Source of the DNA: Bacillus thermozeamaize
GTDB taxonomy: Bacteria; Bacillota; Bacilli; ZCTH02-B2
DNA: 64,000 bases
Assembly (NCBI GenBank): GCA_002159075.1
Contig: LZRT01000079.1
Location: 1-64,000, forward strand
Direction: 5' to 3'
Made by a program: the position numbers and the translations under genes. Shown here in pieces: positions 57,740-64,000 of the stretch. The notes beneath the pieces were generated by a model that worked only from the letters and a program-made list of their open reading frames with translations, was not told where the DNA came from and ran no database searches. Every line of letters starts with the position of its first letter. The first letter of the stretch is position 1.

Positions 57740-58267
57740 CTAATCATTTTTCTCCGGTTTTGATTCACTCATAATGCCGTGCAATGTCACCGCTCTTTTG
57801 TTTTTGCTCTCAATGGTAATCGTCACGCGAATGGGCCCTTCATTCCGGGTGGAATCGGCAAAGGCCAGCTCAATCCTGGGCGTATAGGACTGGTACCCGG
57901 TGTTGGCAGCCCAGATTTCTCTGAGGACAGCATCATTCCCAAGTGTGAGAGGACTGGCACTCATCCTATCTTTAACCGTCAGATAATCATGTCTTGCCAG
58001 CCATTCTTCCAAGGTGTACTGGGCGATGTGGGTTGCAGTAAGGTGTTCATTGTCCTTGACCGAGGCTGCCCAGCTTTGCGAGTACAACAGCAACACCGCA
58101 CTGATGATAATCGAAAGCAAAACCGATGCCGCCAGCAGTTCCAGCAGCGTCATGCCCCGGGAAGGAGAACGCCAGAATGCGGAGGTGCGGGTCAGGGACA
58201 CCACGCCACCTTTCGAATACATCAAGCATTTGATGAAAGTACGCATCATTTTTTTCACATTCACCAT
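57740..58267 (-). CDS. Type IV prepilin-like minor pilin (PilV/GspI-like)
   Basis: A 175-residue prepilin with processing site SRG/MTLLELLAASVLLS (Glu5 present). The C-terminal domain is small. The start is uncertain: ATG 58267 gives a long 38-residue leader, while a GTG near 58201 behind AAAGGTGG would give a 16-residue leader. It lies between pilD and the PilW-like gene, overlapping the latter's upstream region. Confidence 0.8.
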   Translation of the reverse strand: MVNVKKMMRTFIKCLMYSKGGVVSLTRTSAFWRSPSRGMTLLELLAASVLLSIIISAVLLLYSQSWAASVKDNEHLTATHIAQYTLEEWLARHDYLTVKDRMSASPLTLGNDAVLREIWAANTGYQSYTPRIELAFADSTRNEGPIRVTITIESKNKRAVTLHGIMSESKPEKND

Positions 58268-58273
58268 ATCCTC

Positions 58274-59080
58274 TCAAGTCAGGAAGGACAGGTAAAACTG
58301 CCAAATCTCATCACCATACAAATAGGCGACAAGCCCCCCAACAGCCAGTGAGGGGCCAAACGGAAATTCACCGGAAGACTCATCATCTGCTTCAAGCTTC
58401 AATGAACGGCGCAACCGATACCGGTAACACAGTCCAAAACCAATTCCAAACAAAGAAGCAAAAAAGAGAGTGAGCACTGATCCGTAAGGACCCACCGCCA
58501 CACCGATACCGGCAATCAGTTTAACATCCCCCAAACCCATGCCTTCTTTGCCGAAAAGAATCGGGCTGAGCCAGGCGAGAAGAAGCAACATGCCTGCTCC
58601 CAGCGCACCGCCAATGATGTACCACCACCACGGTTGGGTGCCAATAAACAAACGGTACAATACCATGATCGTAAGCAGGGGGATTGTCAACCGATCCGGC
58701 AGCAGCATCGTCTTCAGGTCAATTACGGAAAGGGGAATCAGAAAACCGACCAATGTCAAGCCGACCAGCGTCTCCCAACCAAGGCCGTACCGCAAACCCA
58801 CCAAAACAAAGAGCAATCCGGTCAGCGCCTCCACCAACGGGTACTGCCAGTGAATCGGTTTCCGGCAGTCCCGGCACCGTCCCCTCTGAACCAGCCAGCT
58901 GAGGAGAGGCACCAGTTCCCCTGGCTTCAGCCTTCGCCGGCAATGGGGGCAGCGGGAGGGAGGAGAGACGACGGACTCCCCCCGGGGCATGCGGTACGCG
59001 ACCACGTTGAGAAAAGAACCGATAATCAAGCCGAACGCAAAGATTGTGAAATAAAACCAGTAGATAGGAATACTTTTCAT
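58274..59080 (-). CDS. pilD: Prepilin peptidase and N-methyltransferase
   Basis: Bifunctional membrane aspartyl protease of 268 residues that cleaves and N-methylates prepilins. An N-terminal methyltransferase-type region has the two zinc-binding pairs CPHC and CRDC (about 44-75). Catalytic Asp residues lie in SVIDLKTMLLPD and GMGLGDVKL (GxGD). Eight helices are expected. Upstream there is only AAGAAGA and a 12-bp palindrome (59079-59090) overlapping the start, so translation may be low or coupled. B. subtilis ComC is the homologue. Confidence 0.95.
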   Translation of the reverse strand: MKSIPIYWFYFTIFAFGLIIGSFLNVVAYRMPRGESVVSPPSRCPHCRRRLKPGELVPLLSWLVQRGRCRDCRKPIHWQYPLVEALTGLLFVLVGLRYGLGWETLVGLTLVGFLIPLSVIDLKTMLLPDRLTIPLLTIMVLYRLFIGTQPWWWYIIGGALGAGMLLLLAWLSPILFGKEGMGLGDVKLIAGIGVAVGPYGSVLTLFFASLFGIGFGLCYRYRLRRSLKLEADDESSGEFPFGPSLAVGGLVAYLYGDEIWQFYLSFLT

Positions 59081-59104
59081 AACATGTTATTCTTCTTGTG
59101 ATAA

Positions 59105-59575
59105 TTATTTACCACTACCTGTACCTCCACCTGTTGCCGGTACAGCACCCTTAAGTGTTACTGTTGCACCGTGCTTTGATGTAATAGAAACATTTGGGCT
59201 TCCAGAAATTGTAATATAATCATTTAAATTATCATTATCAGTATACTCATCATCGTGCCCCGTATCATTCCATGGATCTTGAGGCCCTTTCGCCAGATAG
59301 CCCCCATCCACCAAATCCTTAATGCCCCCCGGAGCAGTTGATTTATCCATAATGTACCGTTGCACGGCATCAGCAACCGTCCGGACATTGGCCTGATCTG
59401 TGTTTTGACGCGACCTCTCAATCTGGCTGTTCACCACGACAAACCCGATAGCGGCCACGATGACCAGGATGATCACCACAGCCAGCATTTCAATCAGCGT
59501 AAACCCCTTCTGCCGCTTGCGTGCCTTTTCTTCCCTCCTTGCTTGTGTGTCCTTCAGAACATGTCTCCGACGCAT
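59105..59575 (-). CDS. pilA: Major type IV pilin
   Basis: Pilin of 156 residues with a 24-residue positively charged leader (MRRRHVLKDTQARREEKARK) and processing site QKG/FTLIEMLAVVIILVIVAA, including Glu5. The mature protein has a GspG-like pattern (YIMDKSTAPGGIKDLVDGGY, AKGPQDPWND) and a glycine-rich end. The strong SD AAGGAGGGG before ATG 59575 suggests high expression, supporting the major-pilin call. Confidence 0.9.
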   Translation of the reverse strand: MRRRHVLKDTQARREEKARKRQKGFTLIEMLAVVIILVIVAAIGFVVVNSQIERSRQNTDQANVRTVADAVQRYIMDKSTAPGGIKDLVDGGYLAKGPQDPWNDTGHDDEYTDNDNLNDYITISGSPNVSITSKHGATVTLKGAVPATGGGTGSGK

Positions 59576-59855
59576 GAGTACCCCTCCTTCTTCAAATGCG
59601 TGGAATGTTTTGCTGCCACTCGGGATCGCACCTGTGGCAGCCTGCACCAAATGCAAACATGTTTCGGACGTTCCTAGTATTGCAATACGAATAGTATGTA
59701 AGATTCTTTGTAATATGTAATTCAAAATATTCATTATGCATTCGTGTCTTTATTCCTGGAGATTCAGGACAGGCATATATTCGGTCAGCATCCCTTACAG
59801 TCATGCAAATTATCAGCCCAGGAGGGCCAACGAGCATGCGGCCTGCCCTCCTGAA
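59576..59855 (-). promoter_or_regulatory. pilC-pilin intergenic region with hairpin and palindrome
   Basis: A 9-bp GC-rich stem (59819-59827 with 59845-59853) begins 3 nt after the pilC stop but lacks a T-run, so it is better seen as a processing or stability element than a terminator. Nearer the pilin gene is a perfect 12-bp palindrome GTATTGCAATAC (59677-59688) in AT-rich DNA. Candidate -35/-10 pairs here are weak. The region could give the pilin its own expression level. Confidence 0.5.
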
Positions 59856-61085
59856 TTACTGGCCAATGAAATCCATCATCATGAACATCGGCAGATAGAC
59901 GGAAAAAATGATCCCGCCCACCATGACCGCCAAAACCAGAATCATGAGCGGCTCCATGAGCGACTGCAGCCGGCTGGTCATCTCCGCCACATCCGCCTCG
60001 TAAAAGTCAGCCAGCTTGTCCAACATCATGTCCAGCGAACCGGATTCCTCGCCAATCGCCACCATCTGTGTCACCATCGGCGGGAACAACTTGCGATGTT
60101 TCTCCAAGGGGACGTGGATCCGGTCTCCTTCGCGCAACCGCTCACCCGCCTCTTCCAGAGCCCGCTGATAAAGCGCGTTGTTCAGCGTCTTTCGCGTCAG
60201 TTCCACCGCGTCCAGGATCGGCACGGCGCTGGCCACCAACAAGGCGAATGTTCTTGAAAAGCGGGCCAGGAGGGTCTTCTGGAAGAGTTTCCCGAAGACG
60301 GGCACGCTGATCGCAAGCCGCCCCAAAAGCCGTTTCCCCTGCGGTGTTCGCTTGCCGTAGACCGCCAGGACAACCAGCAGGAAGGCCATCAGCAACACCA
60401 GGTACCAGCGGTGAACGAGGAAGTTGCTCACGGCTATCGTGATTTGGGTCGGAAGCGGCAAGGGTACGCCTTGTTCCTCGAAGGTTTCGACGAAGGTGGG
60501 AACCACCTGGATCAGGAGAAAGATGCTGACCGCCACCGCAATCGTAAAAACGGCCATCGGATAGGTGAGTGCCGAAACGATTTTCTGCTTTGTCGTCCGT
60601 TCCTTCTCATAAAAGTCGGCCAGACGATCCAGCACGGTCTCCAGTTGTCCGGAGAATTCGCCCACCCCAACCAGGTTGACGAACATCTCCGGAAAGGCTT
60701 TGGGATGACAGCCAAAGGCATCCTGCAAGGAGTTCCCTTCGCGCACATCGGCACTCACCTGCTCCAGCGCTTTCTTCAAGGCCTTGTTGTTGGTCTGGGC
60801 CGTCAGGATTTCCAGCGACTGAACCACGGTGACGCCTGCCCGCACCAACGCGGCAAACTGGCGGCAGAAAGGAACAAAATCTTTGAGCCCTACCCGGCCT
60901 ATCGTCAAGGAACGAAAATCCACTTCCCGCTGCAGGAGACTTGTTTCTTCCAGGGGTTCCACCCGGATGGGATACAATCCCCGTTCCCTGAGCTGAAGCG
61001 TGGCCGCCATCTCATCGGCAGCCTCAATCCGTCCCCTTATCGTCCGGCCTGTCCGGTTGAACGCTCGGTACTGGTATTGCGCCAT
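59856..61085 (-). CDS. pilC: Type IV pilus inner-membrane platform protein PilC
   Basis: Polytopic platform protein of 409 residues with two GspF/T2SSF domains (about 70-190 and 275-395). The second ends in MEPLMILVLAVMVGGIIFSVYLPM, and both carry the FCRQFAALVRAG/FSRTFALLVASA pattern and the GExSG motif (GVGEFSGQL; AIGEESGSL). It couples the PilB/PilT motors to pilin. ATG behind AAGAAGGGGG. It follows a 262-nt AT-rich gap after pilT. Confidence 0.97.
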   Translation of the reverse strand: MAQYQYRAFNRTGRTIRGRIEAADEMAATLQLRERGLYPIRVEPLEETSLLQREVDFRSLTIGRVGLKDFVPFCRQFAALVRAGVTVVQSLEILTAQTNNKALKKALEQVSADVREGNSLQDAFGCHPKAFPEMFVNLVGVGEFSGQLETVLDRLADFYEKERTTKQKIVSALTYPMAVFTIAVAVSIFLLIQVVPTFVETFEEQGVPLPLPTQITIAVSNFLVHRWYLVLLMAFLLVVLAVYGKRTPQGKRLLGRLAISVPVFGKLFQKTLLARFSRTFALLVASAVPILDAVELTRKTLNNALYQRALEEAGERLREGDRIHVPLEKHRKLFPPMVTQMVAIGEESGSLDMMLDKLADFYEADVAEMTSRLQSLMEPLMILVLAVMVGGIIFSVYLPMFMMMDFIGQ

Positions 61086-61218
61086 GAGTTCCCCCTTCTT
61101 TCTCTGGGCTGCGATACCTCTTCATTGCCGCCAGACCCACCGGCGCAAAATGTTTGATAAATTTAATAAAAAACAAATCATTTTTTATAAATAATTTTAC
61201 ATGTTTGCTTTTATAAAA

Positions 61219-61246
61219 ATTATACATCGGCTCGACAGATAATCAA
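61219..61246 (-). promoter_or_regulatory. Putative promoter upstream of pilC
   Basis: Minus-strand TTGATT (61241-61246), 16-nt spacer, perfect TATAAT (61219-61224) in the AT-rich gap between pilT and pilC. It would give a leader of about 125 nt and allow pilC and the pilin genes to be expressed apart from pilB-pilT. Confidence 0.6.
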
Positions 61247-61295
61247 CGACAATTTTGGTATTTTTTTCTAAAACCTTTTTTAAAACCCAAAACAA

Positions 61296-61334
61296 CTTCC
61301 GTGTTCCTGAAAGGACCCTTCCATGTGCCTGAAA
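61296..61334. repeat. Two imperfect 17-bp direct repeats after pilT
   Basis: The sequence from 61296-61312 recurs at 61318-61334 with three mismatches (CTTCCxTGxxCCTGAAA), a 22-bp period, just downstream of the pilT stop on the minus strand. Function unknown; no terminator-like hairpin is apparent here. Confidence 0.6.
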
Positions 61335-61347
61335 AAAACTTACCCAA

Positions 61348-62403
61348 TCACATCCCGTTGACCTGCCGCCATTCCATGATCAGCACGTCCGCCTCTTCCC
61401 GGCGAACCTTGCCTTCTGCCACCAGACGGTTCAAATCCTGCTCCAACGTTCGCATCCCGTAACGGGCGCCGGTCTGCATGACGCTTTTCAGCTGGTGCAC
61501 CTTCTCCGTCCGGATCAGGTTGGCCACAGCAGGCACATTGACCAGCACCTCAAAGGCGGCCACACGGCCACGGCCGCTGCGGTGGGGAAGCAGCCGCTGG
61601 GCGTAGACCGCCACCAGCACACTGGCCAGCTGATAGCGGATCTGCACCTGCTGGCTGGGCGGAAAGGCGTCAATGATCCGGTCGATGGTCTGGGCCGCAT
61701 CCGGCGTATGCAGGGTGGCGAGCACCAGATGCCCGGTCTCGGCCGCCGTCATGGCGGTTGAGATGGTTTCCAAATCCCGCATCTCTCCCACCAGGATCAC
61801 ATCGGGATCCTCCCGCAAAGCCGCCCGCAGGCCGGTGGCAAAACTTTTCGTGTCCAGTCCCACCTCCCGCTGCACGACAATGCTCTGTCGATGAGCGTGC
61901 AGGTATTCAATCGGGTCCTCCAGGGTGATGACGTGCTTCTGCATCGTCCGGTTGATCTCATCCACCATCGCCGCCAGGGTGGTGGACTTCCCGCTGCCGG
62001 TCGGTCCGGTGACCAACACCAGACCCTGGGGACGGCGCAGGATCTCCCGCGTCACTTCCGGCAGGCCTAATGAATCAAATGGCGGAATGCCGAAAGGAAT
62101 CGTCCTCAATGCAAGCGAGACCGTCCCCCGCTGGCGAAAGATATTCACGCGAAAGCGGGACAATCCGGGAACCGTGTAGGCACAATCGTATTCGCCCAAT
62201 TCCTGGAACTCCAACCACGCCTTCTCATCGAGAATCTCCCGCGCCAGCTGACTGCAGTCTTCCACCGTCAAGGGAGGGTGATCCATCGGCAACAGGGCCC
62301 CATCGATCCGCAGATAAGGAGGAATCCCCACCGTCAGGTGCAAATCGGAAGCTTTTCGTTCCACCGCTTCGTACAGCAGCCATTCCAGCCTCTTTTCGCC
62401 CAA
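61348..62403 (-). CDS. pilT: Twitching motility retraction ATPase PilT
   Basis: Hexameric ATPase that depolymerises the pilus. Walker A is GPTGSGKSTT, the Asp box is EDPIEYLHAH, Walker B is LREDPDVILVGEMRD and the His box is LATLHT; the C-terminal AIRNLIR-like motif is reduced to VANLIR. The N-terminus LLYEAVERKASDLHLTVG is classic. The frame runs open far into pilB, but TTG 62403, 10 nt after GGAGG, gives 351 residues, the family length. pilB stops 6 nt upstream. Confidence 0.95.
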   Translation of the reverse strand: MGEKRLEWLLYEAVERKASDLHLTVGIPPYLRIDGALLPMDHPPLTVEDCSQLAREILDEKAWLEFQELGEYDCAYTVPGLSRFRVNIFRQRGTVSLALRTIPFGIPPFDSLGLPEVTREILRRPQGLVLVTGPTGSGKSTTLAAMVDEINRTMQKHVITLEDPIEYLHAHRQSIVVQREVGLDTKSFATGLRAALREDPDVILVGEMRDLETISTAMTAAETGHLVLATLHTPDAAQTIDRIIDAFPPSQQVQIRYQLASVLVAVYAQRLLPHRSGRGRVAAFEVLVNVPAVANLIRTEKVHQLKSVMQTGARYGMRTLEQDLNRLVAEGKVRREEADVLIMEWRQVNGM

Positions 62404-62408
62404 CTTGC

Positions 62409-64000
62409 TCAATCCTCCGTCAGGACCACTTTCAACACTTCCATGACAGTAGTGGTTCCATCCAGCGCTTTCTTCAGCCCGTCCACCAGCATGCTCTCGT
62501 AACCGTGCTCCATCCCCCAAGCACGGTAGGCTTCAGCAGGAACCCGTTCCAATATGTAACGCCGCAGCTCCCTGTGGATGGGCAGCACCTCGTGCACGGC
62601 CAGACGTCCCCGGTAGCCGGTCTGGTTGCATAACGCGCAACCTCTTCCCCGCCACAATTGTCCGGCCGGCAGGCCATGCCGGGCGAGCAATTCCGCCTCA
62701 TCCGGGTGAGGTTCATATGCCTCCCGGCAATCGGTGCAGATGCGCCGGACCAGTCTCTGCGCCACCACCCCACGCAGCGTGGAGGCCAACAGGTAGGAGG
62801 GGATGCCCATGTCCACCAGGCGGTCAATGCTGCTGGGGGCGTCATTGGTATGTAATGTGGACAGCACCAGGTGTCCGGTCAACGCGGAGCGAATCGCGAT
62901 CTCGGCTGTTTCCTCGTCACGGATTTCACCCACCATGATGATGTCCGGATCTTCGCGCAGGATGGAGCGCAAGCCTACCGCATAGGTCAAGCCGATGGCC
63001 GTGTTCACTTGAACCTGATTGATCCCGTCCAGCTGGTATTCGACCGGATCTTCCACCGTGATGATGTTCACATCCTCCGTATTCAGCCGCTGCAATGCGG
63101 CATACAGCGTGGTGGATTTGCCGCTGCCGGTCGGCCCCGTGACGAGAACGATCCCGTTGGCCGACTCAATCATGCGGATAAAGGCCTGGCGGTTTCTTTC
63201 CGAAAACCCCAAATCCTCAATCCGGCTCACCGCTTGCTTGGGATCCAGCAGGCGCAGCACCACCTTCTCGCCAAAGATGGTGGGCAGGATGGCCACCCGG
63301 ATGTCAATCACCCTCCCACGCACCGGCATCTGGATGCGCCCGTCCTGGGGCAGGCGGCGTTCCGCAATGTTCAGGTTGGCCATGATCTTCAACCGCGCCG
63401 TCAGGATCGGCTGCAAGTGTTTGGGGAGCCGCATCTTGGTCTGCAGCATGCCATCGATCCGGAACCGGACCGCCAGATCATGCTTTTGCGGATCAAAATG
63501 GATGTCGCTGGTTCGCTGTTCAGCCGCCTGTTCGATAATCTGGTTGACCAGCTTGACCACCGGCGCATCCTCGGCGCTGACCTCCTTGACGTCAATTTCT
63601 TCCGGCTGTACCTGCCGCAGGACCTCCGACACCGATTCCTGCAGGCCGTAGTAGCGATCCAGCGCTCGTTCCATCCCTTCCCGGGTGGAGATCACCGGGT
63701 CTATCTCCATCCCCGTGATCATCGCCAAGTGGTCGATCGTGTAAAAATCGAAGGGATCCAGCATCGCCATTGTCAGCCGGTTGTCCTGAACCCTGATCGG
63801 CAACACCCGGTACCTCCGGGCCACCTCTTCCGGAATGACCGCAAGGACTTCAGGTTCAATCCGGTAGCGGTCGAGGTCGACGTGGGGAATCCCAAGCTGA
63901 AACTCGATCACCTCGATCAGCTGCTGTTCCGAAATCACACCTTGATTGATCAGGATTTCGCCCAATCGCTGGCCAGTTTCCCTCTGTTTCCGCAACGCCT
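62409..64000 (-). CDS. pilB: Type IV pilus extension ATPase PilB (5' end outside window)
   Basis: Motor for pilus assembly, 530 codons visible. The N-terminal MshEN/T2SSE_N domain includes RLGEILINQG and SEQQLIEVIEFQ, matching the RLGxxLxxxG...LxxxLxxQ c-di-GMP-binding motif. The ATPase domain has GPTGSGKSTTLY, EDPVEYQL, LREDPDIIMVGEIRDEET and STLHTND, then a tetracysteine zinc motif (CTDC and CALC). A TTG at 63995 could be a start but has no SD, and the residues ALRKQRETGQ at the edge look like the linker between tandem RLG motifs, so the gene probably continues beyond 64000. Confidence 0.95.
   Translation of the reverse strand, partial: ALRKQRETGQRLGEILINQGVISEQQLIEVIEFQLGIPHVDLDRYRIEPEVLAVIPEEVARRYRVLPIRVQDNRLTMAMLDPFDFYTIDHLAMITGMEIDPVISTREGMERALDRYYGLQESVSEVLRQVQPEEIDVKEVSAEDAPVVKLVNQIIEQAAEQRTSDIHFDPQKHDLAVRFRIDGMLQTKMRLPKHLQPILTARLKIMANLNIAERRLPQDGRIQMPVRGRVIDIRVAILPTIFGEKVVLRLLDPKQAVSRIEDLGFSERNRQAFIRMIESANGIVLVTGPTGSGKSTTLYAALQRLNTEDVNIITVEDPVEYQLDGINQVQVNTAIGLTYAVGLRSILREDPDIIMVGEIRDEETAEIAIRSALTGHLVLSTLHTNDAPSSIDRLVDMGIPSYLLASTLRGVVAQRLVRRICTDCREAYEPHPDEAELLARHGLPAGQLWRGRGCALCNQTGYRGRLAVHEVLPIHRELRRYILERVPAEAYRAWGMEHGYESMLVDGLKKALDGTTTVMEVLKVVLTED

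Noticed and set aside
62403-62520. Long N-terminal extension of PilT reaching into pilB
   Set aside because: The extension is a translation of the pilB 3' end in another frame; the SD and family N-terminus both point to TTG 62403.

Overview
The window reads as chromosomal DNA of an endospore-forming, moderately GC-rich Bacillales-type Firmicute. The main evidence is gene order that matches the Bacillus subtilis chromosome over most of the first 43 kb: apt-recJ-secFD-comN-spoVB, then yajC-tgt-queA-ruvBAC-bofC, safA, pheB/hom/thr genes, obg-spo0B-rpmA-prp-rplU, spoIVFB/spoIVFA, minDC-mreDCB-radC. Sporulation genes (spoVB, bofC, safA, spo0B, spoIVFA, spoIVFB) indicate a spore former. Many genes start with TTG or GTG behind strong Shine-Dalgarno (SD) sequences. 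I cannot name the genus. No rRNA, tRNA, CRISPR or insertion sequence was seen.

Layout. 1-9.6 kb: nucleotide salvage (apt), RecJ, separate SecD and SecF, ComN, the lipid II flippase homologue SpoVB, and small membrane proteins. 9.6-16.9 kb: tRNA queuosine synthesis (tgt, queA), Holliday junction processing (ruvABC), BofC, YebC and NAD synthetase. 17-24.8 kb: a His/Tyr-rich SafA-like coat protein, then an operon pheB-hom-thrC-thrB-pheA, a DUF1646 transporter and a short-chain dehydrogenase. 24.8-28.2 kb: obg-spo0B and the ribosomal operon rplU-prp-rpmA. 28.2-33.0 kb: a signalling island absent from the B. subtilis arrangement, containing a membrane chemoreceptor, a soluble globin chemoreceptor with a CZB zinc domain, and a globin-like diguanylate cyclase. 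33.2-43.2 kb: spoIVFB/spoIVFA, rodA, minDC, PBP2, mreDCB, radC. 43.3-47.5 kb: a rightward efeO-efeB-efeU iron uptake operon behind two Fur-box-like sites. 47.5-48.8 kb: an AT-rich toxin-antitoxin pair beside a short membrane protein that may be a truncated SpoIIB/SPOR protein. 48.9-52.4 kb: an ABC exporter with two paralogous permeases. 52.5-64 kb: a leftward type IV pilus locus, pilB-pilT-pilC-pilin-pilD-minor pilins-pilM-pilN-pilO, whose pilB runs off the right edge.

Two themes connect the regions. The first is cell shape, division and sporulation (Mre, Min, SpoIVF, Spo0B, BofC, SafA, SpoVB), the conserved core. The second is surface behaviour. The oxygen/redox signalling island encodes a diguanylate cyclase, and PilB carries an MshEN-type c-di-GMP-binding motif, so the window may hold both the source and a receptor of the same second messenger. 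The points I find most unusual are the Cys in place of the proximal His in the cyclase globin domain, the globin-MCP-CZB chemoreceptor, the apparent ATT start of recJ, the low-complexity inserts shared by PilM, PilN and PilO, and the toxin-antitoxin pair next to a possibly truncated SPOR protein.
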